A DNA stretch of 64,000 nucleotides from Pseudobutyrivibrio sp. 49 (lineage in GTDB: Bacteria > Bacillota > Clostridia > Lachnospirales > Lachnospiraceae). Position numbers and translations under genes: made by a program. Shown here one piece after another: positions 8,351-18,300 of this stretch. The stretch's first letter is position 1. Each line of letters starts with the position of its first letter. The notes beneath the pieces are model-generated. The model was not told the DNA's origin, searched no databases, and saw only the letters and a list, made by a program, of their open reading frames with translations. The stretch lies in assembly GCF_900100545.1 (NCBI RefSeq), contig NZ_FNDP01000004.1, positions 1 through 64,000 of the forward strand, given 5' to 3'.

Positions 8351-11300
8351 CTACAATGAGTGTAATTTTGTAAGCTTGGTATATAGACTTCTACATTCAG
8401 ATAGGAAACTGTCTGTATTATCTGCTATATAATCTAAATCATTACGATTTCCTGCAGCCTCCAAAGACTCTGCAACTGCCACCAAATCATTAGCGCCTAC
8501 AATTGAACAGGAGGTTCTTAAACTATGCATTTTAATAGTGTATAACTTGATATCTAAATTCTTATAAGCATCTTCTATTCCGTTAACATATTTATTTATG
8601 GCATCCATAAATGTAAGCAATGATGTCAGATATTGACCAGCCCCACCATTATCTCTAATTCCATCTCGTACATTAAGTTCCTTAATGTTATAAAGCCATT
8701 CTTTATCTTTTGGAAGTTCAGAATCCTCTTCATAACCTTCCGTATCAGATAGCTTCATGTAAATTTTTGTAGGAATGTGCTTTAAAATTGTTTTTTCCAA
8801 CAATTTGCTATCTAAAGGTTTTAACAATACACCATTAAAACCTTTAGACTGATAGAATTCTTCATCCTCCATTGGTATGGAAGAAATAGCATAAACAGGA
8901 ATATCGGGAACAATATCACGTACACGAATTAAAAGTTCTGAAGCAGTTATATCAGGCATATGACATTCCATCAATACAAGGTTATAGCTTCCAAATTTTA
9001 TTTTCTCAAGGCATTCTTCACCTGTTGTGGCTGTTCCTACAAACATCTTTGTTTCTTTCAGAATGTTCTTGAAAATATTCAAGCTTTTCATATTGTTATC
9101 TACAACAAGAACTTCCGCCTCTGGAGCAACAAAACTAGGAATATAAAGTCCATTGGTTACCCTGTTCTCTTTTTCCTTAAATACACTAACTGGTGTTGAA
9201 TTAACTATTTTTTGTCTAACCTTAAAAGTGAAGGTTGCCCCCTGCCCCTCTTCACTGGAAACCTCGATTGTTCCATTCATTAGATTAGCGAACATTCTAG
9301 ATAAAGTAAGTCCCAATCCAAATTCATAAGGAACACCTACCGTCATATATCCAATAGTTTCAAAGGAGTTAAATATAACATCCTTGAATTCATCACTAAT
9401 TCCTGGTCCTGTATCCTTTACAGAAATGTTCAAATCACAATAATTATTCTCTATTGAATCAACTGTTGCCCGTATAGTCACACCGCCATCAGAAGTATAC
9501 TTAACCCCATTATTAATCAATGTCCAAATAATCTGGCTTAATTTATCAACATCTCCAAAAAGGCGGACTGGCATCTTTTCATCCACTTCGAACTCAAAAG
9601 ATAGGCCTTTTTCATTGCAAAGATGTCTCGTTATTGATATTGCGCTTTGCATAGCCTCCACAGTATCGTATTCCTTTTCATTAACTGTAGCCTTTCCTGA
9701 TTCTATATTGGATATATATATTAACGAATCAATTAACTCCAATAGATTTTCAGATGCATTTTTTATTTCAATAGCATCATTAATAATTGAGAAGAAATAT
9801 TCATTAGAAGAAACTGTAGGATCTCTTCTAAGAATCATTTCATCGGCACCCATAATCGTAATCAATGGGGTCCTAAGGAAATTTGAAATATTAGCAAGGA
9901 ATCGTTCTTTTACGCTATTTGCTCTTGCCAGTTCATCAGTGGTTTCCTGTAATTTTACATACTGTTTACTTATAGTTGTTCTAAGCAATATTCTCCATGC
10001 CAAAACACCACCTATAATTATGAACAATAATAAAATAACAGCCTGAACCAAAGCCATTTCAAAAAGTAATGGTTTCTTTTCAATGAGGAACTTTTTTTCC
10101 CGAAGAATTTCGTTTCCACTTTGATTCAACATTTGAAGATGTAGATTGTATGTTCCATATCTAAGACCGGTAAATTCCAACGGTCTAAGTTTATTAAGAA
10201 GCTCAGTTGCCCCCTGATCCTTCACTCCCTCTAGACATATATGTATCTTAGGATTAGTTTCAGAATAATCCAAAATAGCTGGAACAAAAGCAATTCGATT
10301 AGCCCCTGCTGGAATGATATATTTTCCATTTTTATCGGGATAAATGAATTTTCCGTCACATATAACCGAACGTAATTCAAAATTTAAATCAACATATTCT
10401 TCCACAAACTTTTCTATGTTAATTTTACAAACACCCTTACGACTTGATACATATAAATTTGAATTCTCATCTAAAGAACTGTAACTATTTCCCGTAGGAA
10501 TACTTGGCAAGCCATTCAAAAGATTATAATGTATATATTCATTAACATTATCATCAATCATACTCTGAGCATTTACGCAATAAATACCATCAGAAGCAAG
10601 AACCCATAAGTCCTTACCATTTTCTTTAAAATATACATCATAACAATTGTTGTAAGGGAAAGATGTTACATTAACAATAATGTCGTTTTTAATATATTGT
10701 ATGGAGTTTGAAGTAATTACCCAAAATACTTCCCTTGTTTTGTCCCAGATAATTCGCATAACAATATCAGAGGTCAAACCATTGTTGATACTATAATGTC
10801 TTAGACCTCTTTCGTTCAAAATATATATTCCGTTTCCATTTGTGCCTATATATAAATCTTTATCTTTTTCATAAAGAGACAAAATACTGTCATCTATTCT
10901 TAAGCTTTCAATATTCTTCTTCGATTGGGCTTTAAAATCCTTAATATAACTAATTCCTTTATTACCACCAACTACTATTGTGCCATCGGATAACTCTAAT
11001 GAGCAGCGAACCTGCACACTAGGTAATCCCTCTTTCGTAGTAAAGTTTATAATTTCACCACTTTTTTTCTGACATACAAGGCCTAATCCATTGTTGTATA
11101 CGCATAACCATAAATTATCCTGTGAATCACTCATTATATGCCGAACACAAGATTTTCCTATATACTCTGTTAGTTTATTTGTAACTTGATTTCCATAAAT
11201 ATCTAATATATAAAGGCCTTCCTCTGTTCCCATATAAAGGTAACCTTTATTTATATAATTTGCGTAAACCACAAGATTATTAAAATCATAACGACTGGTA

Positions 11301-12379
11301 ACGCTGGTAAAATTGCAGGTAACTATTTTCATAACACCTGCTGTAGATGAAGCAATCCAAAGATTCCCCTGGTAATCAGACGTGAGCATTTCTATATCCG
11401 TATTCAGCGGAATATCTTTTATTTCCTTGAAATTTTTATGTTCATCTATATAACCAATAGAAGTGTGTGATGCTGCCCATACCCTGTCGCAATCAATACT
11501 AAGCCAATAAATGTAATCTAGTGGCTTGGCATTAATCTTTCGTAAATCCGAATAGGAATCACCAAAATTTCCGTAGTAGATTAATCCCGATTCTGTACCT
11601 ATATATACCTTTCCAACATCATTAGGATCAGCAATAATTGTGGTAATAAAATCCAAATCTAAATCTGAAGCTCCAAGAATTCGTTCTACTTTTCCATCTA
11701 TAAGTTTGAATATATTACCATTATCGCAATATCCATATATATCACCATAATAATCTCGTGTAAGTCTGACTATCCTTCCAGAATCTAATCTACTGTCATC
11801 AATACATTTAATATTGTCATCTTTATCGATAACAGCAATACCTTTTGAGGTTCCAATAATAAAGTTTCCTCTACCATCCTCAATTATGGACATAATGCAT
11901 CGGGAAGGCAGGCCGTCTTCATCTGTAATATGTCTTCTATTCCTCTGTTCATCAAGAATAACCAAGCCATTATCATTTGTACCCACCCACATACGGCCAT
12001 TTCTGTCCTGATACAGGCTTCTACTATTAGTAAGTCCATCGTATGAATCGAGCCTTTCAAAATCAGCTCCGTCATATCTTATTATTCCACTATATCCTCC
12101 TATCCAAATATAACCAGAATCAGAACACAAAATATAATTAGCATCTGAAGTAGGTAGACCATTTGTAGAATCATATACTTTTGCCGTATATCCAAAACCG
12201 TTGAGCTGATTAGAGGCAGCATATCCACCGCCGCCTTTTTTCTCCGTTTTCTCCTGCTTTGTCTCAGTATCTTTTCCATAGACATAAGGTTTCTTTTCGA
12301 AAGAAACCATCAAAGCAAAAATCAATATTAATAATGGCAATACTTTTATTCTTCGACTCATACTATAAATTGCCCCCAT
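8351..12379 (-). CDS. Pseudo hybrid sensor kinase with ligand propeller, receiver and Hpt
   Basis: A 1342-residue membrane protein built like a hybrid two-component sensor: signal/anchor segment, an extracellular two-component-regulator propeller of repeated blades (for example GRMWVGTNDNGLVIL), a Y_Y_Y domain, a membrane segment at about residue 785, HisKA-like helices, HATPase, receiver and Hpt. The phospho-accepting His is replaced by Asn (residue 833, ISNFLRTP where the paralogue has MSHEIRTP). The receiver Asp is Glu (residue 1138, LMECHMPD) and the acidic pair is DN. The ATP-site motifs DTGPGI and GLGLT and the Hpt His (residue 1285, MHSLRTS) remain. It may act as a ligand-controlled scaffold or Hpt donor. 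The start overlaps the upstream stop as TGATG; ATG 12361 is the alternative. Confidence 0.85.
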   Translation of the reverse strand: MGAIYSMSRRIKVLPLLILIFALMVSFEKKPYVYGKDTETKQEKTEKKGGGGYAASNQLNGFGYTAKVYDSTNGLPTSDANYILCSDSGYIWIGGYSGIIRYDGADFERLDSYDGLTNSRSLYQDRNGRMWVGTNDNGLVILDEQRNRRHITDEDGLPSRCIMSIIEDGRGNFIIGTSKGIAVIDKDDNIKCIDDSRLDSGRIVRLTRDYYGDIYGYCDNGNIFKLIDGKVERILGASDLDLDFITTIIADPNDVGKVYIGTESGLIYYGNFGDSYSDLRKINAKPLDYIYWLSIDCDRVWAASHTSIGYIDEHKNFKEIKDIPLNTDIEMLTSDYQGNLWIASSTAGVMKIVTCNFTSVTSRYDFNNLVVYANYINKGYLYMGTEEGLYILDIYGNQVTNKLTEYIGKSCVRHIMSDSQDNLWLCVYNNGLGLVCQKKSGEIINFTTKEGLPSVQVRCSLELSDGTIVVGGNKGISYIKDFKAQSKKNIESLRIDDSILSLYEKDKDLYIGTNGNGIYILNERGLRHYSINNGLTSDIVMRIIWDKTREVFWVITSNSIQYIKNDIIVNVTSFPYNNCYDVYFKENGKDLWVLASDGIYCVNAQSMIDDNVNEYIHYNLLNGLPSIPTGNSYSSLDENSNLYVSSRKGVCKINIEKFVEEYVDLNFELRSVICDGKFIYPDKNGKYIIPAGANRIAFVPAILDYSETNPKIHICLEGVKDQGATELLNKLRPLEFTGLRYGTYNLHLQMLNQSGNEILREKKFLIEKKPLLFEMALVQAVILLLFIIIGGVLAWRILLRTTISKQYVKLQETTDELARANSVKERFLANISNFLRTPLITIMGADEMILRRDPTVSSNEYFFSIINDAIEIKNASENLLELIDSLIYISNIESGKATVNEKEYDTVEAMQSAISITRHLCNEKGLSFEFEVDEKMPVRLFGDVDKLSQIIWTLINNGVKYTSDGGVTIRATVDSIENNYCDLNISVKDTGPGISDEFKDVIFNSFETIGYMTVGVPYEFGLGLTLSRMFANLMNGTIEVSSEEGQGATFTFKVRQKIVNSTPVSVFKEKENRVTNGLYIPSFVAPEAEVLVVDNNMKSLNIFKNILKETKMFVGTATTGEECLEKIKFGSYNLVLMECHMPDITASELLIRVRDIVPDIPVYAISSIPMEDEEFYQSKGFNGVLLKPLDSKLLEKTILKHIPTKIYMKLSDTEGYEEDSELPKDKEWLYNIKELNVRDGIRDNGGAGQYLTSLLTFMDAINKYVNGIEDAYKNLDIKLYTIKMHSLRTSCSIVGANDLVAVAESLEAAGNRNDLDYIADNTDSFLSECRSLYTKLTKLHSL

Positions 12380-14508
12380 CAATATCTTCTAAAATTACTG
12401 TTGTTTATAACTGTTTTAACATCACTGATACATTCCAATAATGCATCCACACATTTAGGATCAAACTTTTTTCCTGACTCAGATTTAATAATCTCTATAG
12501 CTTCATCCAATGTGCAGGAGATTTTAAAGCCTCTAGGTGAGATTAATTCATCAAGCTCATTAGCCAGGCCCATAACTCTTGCTGACAGTGGTATAACTTC
12601 TCCGTGAAGTCCATCAGGAAAGCCCTTTCCATCCCATCTTTCATGGTGATAAGCTGCCATATTTCTGGCTTCTTTCAGATACGTATCATCATTTACTATT
12701 GCTATAGCCTTTTCCATAATGCGTCTTCCGTAAACCGTATGTAATTTGTATATCTCCTCTTCCTCATTAGTAAGTTCATCTCGCTTATTTATAATAGAAT
12801 CAGAAATCTGAATCTTTCCTATATCATGAAGAGGCGCAGACATTTCAACCTCCTCCATATACTCATCAGAAAGTTTCTCAGAATAATAGCCCTTTTTCTT
12901 TAAACCATTTAATATAATTCGAACATATGCTGCTGTATTATGAACATGATAAGTAGAATTGATGTCTCTACTCTCAACAATACCTGCCAAAGTAATAATA
13001 AGCCCCGTCTGAGTTTTTCTTGTTGTATCCGCAAAATGCCGTAAATCTCTAACATATTCAGCCATTTCTGATTCCATTTGACATATAGTTCTATAAAGCT
13101 GTTCTACCTCATCACCTGTGCAAATGCCTATTGAACGTGTCTTTCGAACATTTTCATCTAATGCATTTTGATCGCCATGGCTATCCAGGAACTCACATGC
13201 AGCCTTTGTAATACAATTAATAGGAATAACAAGCTCATATCCTGCCTGAGTAAAACCAAAAATCAAAATCATAACAACAAATCCGGAAAAACATAGGAAA
13301 ATTTTTATCAAATAATCCCTGGCATATTCGGAAAGAAATGACATATACACGTCAGAAATAGCATAACAAACTATTTCCCCATTGGAATTTCTTACAGGGT
13401 AAGAAGCAAACATAACGGATTTATCTCTATTAAACATAATCTCATGGATTACTTCTTTATTTTTAAAATAATCATTGTACTTAGAAAACTCATCATAATA
13501 AGGAATGATTATTCCATTATCTGAAAGAGTAACCCCTTCTTTTCCTACCTGAAATAGGTATAAAAAACCATTCTGTTCAGGAATAAAAAATGAAAGTTTT
13601 ACAACACCCTGTGTGTTGTTTAACAGCATATTCATTTGATTTTCTACATCATGATACCCTTTGGCTTTGTCACCCCACTTTACATATTCGTATATTTCAT
13701 CACCATCTAAGATTGATGCCGCGCTTTCTACTATTGCAAAAGCCTCATCTGAATACTCTTCTTTACAATCTTCATAATAGAAAGTAATACTAATCCAAAT
13801 CATAATAATGCTTAGTAAACAAATTGTTGTAGAAAGTATAAAAATTATTTTTTTATGAATAGCTTTATTGGTACTTATATTTCTGGTTTCTCTGATTTCC
13901 TGAATTGTTAATGGCTTTTGCTTCCATCCGTAATTTGCAATATAGGTCCTCGTATTTTTAGGAACTAAAGCAAACAAAAAAATAGCTAATAAAAATGCAA
14001 CTCCTTTATCAATTAAATTCAATAAAAATACAACTAAAATAAGCACAAGCGTATAGCTTTTCTCATCAGTTGTATTTACAAGTTGGGCTAATGCTTCAAC
14101 ATGCGATTCCATTGGAAGTCCAGAAATGTATATTTGAATAAAGATTCCTACAACTGAACAAATCAATGATGAAGCCAAGATAAAATAAAAGAATCTAAGT
14201 ACTTTAGAAGATTTAGAATATCGCACACACCATCCTGCTAAAATAGCGATAATGACTGTAATTAAAGAATAATATAGATATCCAGGAGAAAAAATATTTA
14301 AAAGCATGCTTGTTATCAAACTAACAATAATGCCAGGCAAAACGCCTCCAAGAAATGTGACAAAAATGGTTCCTACAGTATCTAAGTACATAGGAATATC
14401 CATTTTTAAAGCAAGATAATTTAAGCAGACATTCAATAATATACCTGCAACACTAAAGATAATAAGATAATATTTGCTATAGTTTCTTTTAGTATAGTGA
14501 AAGCTCAA
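12379..14508 (-). CDS. Membrane HD-GYP protein with an altered metal site
   Basis: A 709-residue sensor with about six N-terminal membrane segments that resemble an ECF-transporter substrate-binding (S) component (MDIPMYLDTVGTIFV), a further membrane segment, an extracellular sensing domain (about residues 240-400), another membrane segment with a HAMP-like linker, and an HD-GYP domain from about 490. Most HD-GYP residues are kept (APLHDIGKIQIS, YHHERWDGKGFP), but the usual VAD near the end is LAN (Asn about residue 650), removing a probable metal-ligand Asp, and GYP is GFP. It may be weak or inactive. A run of five G at 14516-14520 lies 7 nt before TTG 14508, which I prefer to GTG 14514. It is the first gene of the cassette and its stop overlaps the kinase start. 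Confidence 0.8.
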   Translation of the reverse strand: MSFHYTKRNYSKYYLIIFSVAGILLNVCLNYLALKMDIPMYLDTVGTIFVTFLGGVLPGIIVSLITSMLLNIFSPGYLYYSLITVIIAILAGWCVRYSKSSKVLRFFYFILASSLICSVVGIFIQIYISGLPMESHVEALAQLVNTTDEKSYTLVLILVVFLLNLIDKGVAFLLAIFLFALVPKNTRTYIANYGWKQKPLTIQEIRETRNISTNKAIHKKIIFILSTTICLLSIIMIWISITFYYEDCKEEYSDEAFAIVESAASILDGDEIYEYVKWGDKAKGYHDVENQMNMLLNNTQGVVKLSFFIPEQNGFLYLFQVGKEGVTLSDNGIIIPYYDEFSKYNDYFKNKEVIHEIMFNRDKSVMFASYPVRNSNGEIVCYAISDVYMSFLSEYARDYLIKIFLCFSGFVVMILIFGFTQAGYELVIPINCITKAACEFLDSHGDQNALDENVRKTRSIGICTGDEVEQLYRTICQMESEMAEYVRDLRHFADTTRKTQTGLIITLAGIVESRDINSTYHVHNTAAYVRIILNGLKKKGYYSEKLSDEYMEEVEMSAPLHDIGKIQISDSIINKRDELTNEEEEIYKLHTVYGRRIMEKAIAIVNDDTYLKEARNMAAYHHERWDGKGFPDGLHGEVIPLSARVMGLANELDELISPRGFKISCTLDEAIEIIKSESGKKFDPKCVDALLECISDVKTVINNSNFRRY

Positions 14509-14598
14509 AACCACACCCCCGCAAAAAACCTAGAGTACACAGTACATAAATATCTTATAACAATAATATGTTTATTTTGTTTATTAAATATTAAAAAT

Positions 14599-14665
14599 GC
14601 CTGTCCAAGAGATTGGTATCCTTCTCCTAATTTATTAGTGGAAGGATTCAATCACCTGGGCAGGC
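14599..14665 (-). terminator. Long terminator hairpin after the hexapeptide-repeat gene
   Basis: An outer stem (14599-14607 with 14657-14665) and an inner stem ATCCTTC/GAAGGAT form a long hairpin. On the minus strand it is followed by ATTTTTAATATTT. It lies about 30 nt past the stop codon at 14693. The rest of the 14509-14692 gap shows nothing else clear. Confidence 0.75.
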
Positions 14666-14692
14666 GTATTAATATATTAATATTGATTTAGT

Positions 14693-15361
14693 TTAATTCT
14701 TTTTTACAATATTATCCTGTGACTTAAAAATACTGTCAGATTCGATGACACCACGAACTGGTGAAAGAGGATAAATATTAGAACGAGGACAAACAACTGT
14801 GCCAGGATTAAGTACAGAATTGCAACCAACCTCTACATTGTCTCCAAGCATAGCTCCAAATTTCTTAAGACCAGTCTCAATCTGCTCTCCATCACGAGCC
14901 TTTACTACAACTAATGTCTTATCAGACTTAACGTTTGAAGTAATAGAGCCAGCTCCCATGTGAGATTTGTAGCCTAATACTGAATCACCTACGTAATTGT
15001 AGTGAGGAACCTGAACATTATTGAAAAGAACAACATTCTTAAGCTCTGTAGAATTTCCTACTACGCAGTTTTTACCAACAATTGCTGAACCTCTAACAAA
15101 AGCACACTGACGAACCTCAGCATCCTCATCAATAATAAGTGGGCCATTAAGATATGCTGAATCAAAAACCTTTGCAGACTTTGCAACCCAGATATCCTCT
15201 CCACGCTGTTCAAACTTCTCTGGATCAAGAGTAGGTCCTAACTTCTTAATGAAATCAGAAATCTCTGGAAGAACCTCCCAAGGATAATCCTTGCCCTCGA
15301 ATAAATCTGCAGCAATAGTTTCATTTAAATTATACATAGATTTAATTTTAGCTTGTTCCAT
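14693..15361 (-). CDS. Hexapeptide-repeat (left-handed beta-helix) acyl/nucleotidyl transferase-like protein
   Basis: A 222-residue protein whose residues from about 58 onwards show the period-six I/V/L pattern of a left-handed beta helix, as in the C-terminal half of GlmU-type enzymes (for example AFVRGSAIVGKNCVVGN and GYKSHMGAGSITSNVK). It lacks the N-terminal Rossmann-type nucleotidyltransferase domain, so it is not a complete UDP-GlcNAc pyrophosphorylase; an acyltransferase or sugar-nucleotide related role is likely. AGGAG lies 7 nt before the ATG. It follows the topoisomerase gene by 18 nt and is probably in the same operon, with a terminator behind it. The exact substrate cannot be told. 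Confidence 0.75.
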   Translation of the reverse strand: MEQAKIKSMYNLNETIAADLFEGKDYPWEVLPEISDFIKKLGPTLDPEKFEQRGEDIWVAKSAKVFDSAYLNGPLIIDEDAEVRQCAFVRGSAIVGKNCVVGNSTELKNVVLFNNVQVPHYNYVGDSVLGYKSHMGAGSITSNVKSDKTLVVVKARDGEQIETGLKKFGAMLGDNVEVGCNSVLNPGTVVCPRSNIYPLSPVRGVIESDSIFKSQDNIVKKN

Positions 15362-15379
15362 TGTAAACTCCTATCTTAA

Positions 15380-18300
15380 TTAGTTTTGACCATTAAAGTT
15401 CTCAAAATCAAACTCTGTTCTAAACTCATCATTAAGTTTTAATCTCGCATCAAAGAATAAACCTTTTTTGCTTAAAAATCCAGTAATAACATCAGTACGT
15501 TTTTCCTTGATTAATTTTGTAAACTGATCTTCTGGAATATCTACACCTGCTACCTTACCTACAAAGAAGCTGCAGCTGTCCACGTTTCCTTGAACATTAT
15601 TCTTACATTTATATCCAAAATGATTCTTGATAATAGGACTGCCGCACTTAGGACATGTTAATCCTGGCATCTCTTTTGTTTCATCTTCAAACACAAATCC
15701 TATTCCAGTTACCTTGCCATTTTCATCCTTTGATAATGTAAGCTTGGCATCAAACTTAGTACCCTTTTTAGATTTGAAACCAGAGATAGTCTCAGTAATG
15801 CCATTGGTAAGAAGCTCCTTAACCTGAGACTCTTTAAGCTTCACACCAGCTACCTGACCAATATTAAATTTGCAGGAATTATCTGGGTCGTCTTTATTGT
15901 AATTGCTGCATCCGTATCCAAATGGAGTAACCACAATCTTACCACCACAGATTGGGCAGGCAACATCCTTGATTTCTTTTGCCTCCACATTGTCAAAATC
16001 AAAAGAGATTTCGTGCTTTCCTGATTCTTCATTCTTCTTTAAAACAAGGCAGGCGTCAAACTTTTTACCAGACTTTCCTTTAAAGCCTCTGACTGTCTTT
16101 GTACTTCCTGTTGAAAGCAACTCCTTAACATCAGCATCTGTAAGCTTTTTAGATGCAATTTCACCAATTACAAAATCACATTTGTTCTCTTTATCAAAAT
16201 ACTTTTCGCATGCAAATCCAAAATTAGTCTTTACTATTTTGCTTCCGCAATCAGGACAAACAATATCAGGAACAAAATTAGGCTCAGCATTATCAAAATC
16301 AAACACAACCTCAGTCCTGCCGGACTCTTCATTCTTTTTAAGAATCAGTACCGCATCGAATTTCTTTCCAGATTTTCCTTTAAAGCCTCGTAAAGTATCT
16401 GTTTTGCCTTCTGTCAAAAGCTGTGTAGCAACCTGTGGGCTAATATTCTTTCCTGCAATAGTCTTTCCAATGTAGAATTTGCAGGAATTTTCATCTGAAG
16501 AGCTGTAGTTTACACAGCCATAGCCTGACATTTTTACAGCAATATCTCCGCCACAGTCTGGACACTTGCAGCCTTCCAGCTTGGTAGCTTCAATTCCATC
16601 AAAATCGAAGGAAATTACCTTTTTCCCTTCTTCGTTAGTTTTAATTCTAAGCTTTGCATCAAATTTTTGATTAGTCTTTGATTTAAAACCACTAAGTACA
16701 GGTGTAACCCCTTCTTTAATAAGAGCACTGAACTCATCTACAGTAAGCTTTCTTCCTGCAACCTCTCCGATTGAGAAATAACATTGATTTTCCTCCTGGA
16801 ATCTATGCTCACAGGCAAAACCATAAGCCGTCTGGAAAATTCTTCCACCGCAGGCAGGGCAATTTAAGCCTTCTATGAATTCTGTAGGTGTCTCAGAAAA
16901 ATCAAATGAAGTAACAAATTCTCCATCTTCGTTCTTTTCCATTTTAAGGACTGATTTAAAAGGCTTACCTGATTTACTCTTAAAGCCTTCTATTAAATCT
17001 GTCTTACCTTCAGTGACTAATTTCTTAAATTGTTCTTCTGGAACATCAACTCCAGCAACCTGTCCTAAATTAAATTTACATTTTATATTATCATCGAAGT
17101 AGTTTGTACAGCCATATCCGAAGGATGTGGTCGTAAGCTCTCCTCCGCATTTAGGACACTTGATTCCAAGCGGCTTTCTAGTAGCCACTCCCTTAGAATC
17201 CTTGCCAGTAAACTGATTAATGTTCATAGCAATGGTCTGTGTCAAATCCTGATCAATCATATTCTTTGTTTCATTTCGAATATAATCTTCCAGCTGACTG
17301 CGATAATCTGTAAATTCTACAGAACCATTTATAATTCCTTCCAATCCCTTTTCCCAGTTTGCTGTCTGCTCTGGCTTTAAAAGTGATGGTGTTGTAAGAA
17401 GAACAACCTCGTAAATCATTTCACCAAGCTTTTCTGGTGTGATGACCTGAGTCTTATTATTTTGATTAAGGTATCCAATACGTACTAATTTTTCGAGGAT
17501 TTCACCTCTTGTAGCTGAAGTACCAATACCTGTAGTCTTTATCTGCTCTCTAAGCTCTTCATCCTCTATAAGCTTTCCTGCATTTTCCATTGCAAGAATA
17601 AGTGAACCCGAAGTATATCTCTTAGGTGGTGAAGTTTTGCCTTCTTTTAGATCAAAACCATTGACAGAAACTTCATCTCCGATATTTGCAGATTCTACAA
17701 ATTTAACGAAATCTTCCTTAGAAAAGCTGTCTTCACTTTCCTCAGAATCCTCTCCATCATTATCTGCGGAATCCTTCGCCTTTGGAATACCTGCAATTTC
17801 TAAATAGCCAGGCTTAACAAGTACCTTTGCGCCAGCAAAGAACTTTTCATCTCCCACCTGAACAGTAACCTTTACGTTCTTGTACTCTGCAGGAGGATAA
17901 AAGATAGATAAGAAACGACGTACTATCAAATCATATACTCTCTGACTAAGTGGAGATAGTTTATCAATGCCATTGCACTGACCAGTAGGTATAATAGCGT
18001 AGTGATCAGTAACCTTGCTGTCATCAGTATATGAAGTCTTTTCTATACCAACAAACTTTTGATTACCTATAATGTCTTTAACGAAATTTGCTGTAGGGCC
18101 ATAATTCTGAAGGCCATATAGATTCTTTCTGATTTCCTTTGCTACAGCTGTAGTAAGTACTCTGGCATCAGTTCTAGGATATGTAGTATATTTCTTTTCG
18201 TATAATTCCTGAATAATATCAAGAGTCTGTGCAGGAGAAATCTTGAATCTCTTGGAACACTCAGATTGAAGCTCCGCAAGGTTAAATAAAAGAGGAGCTT

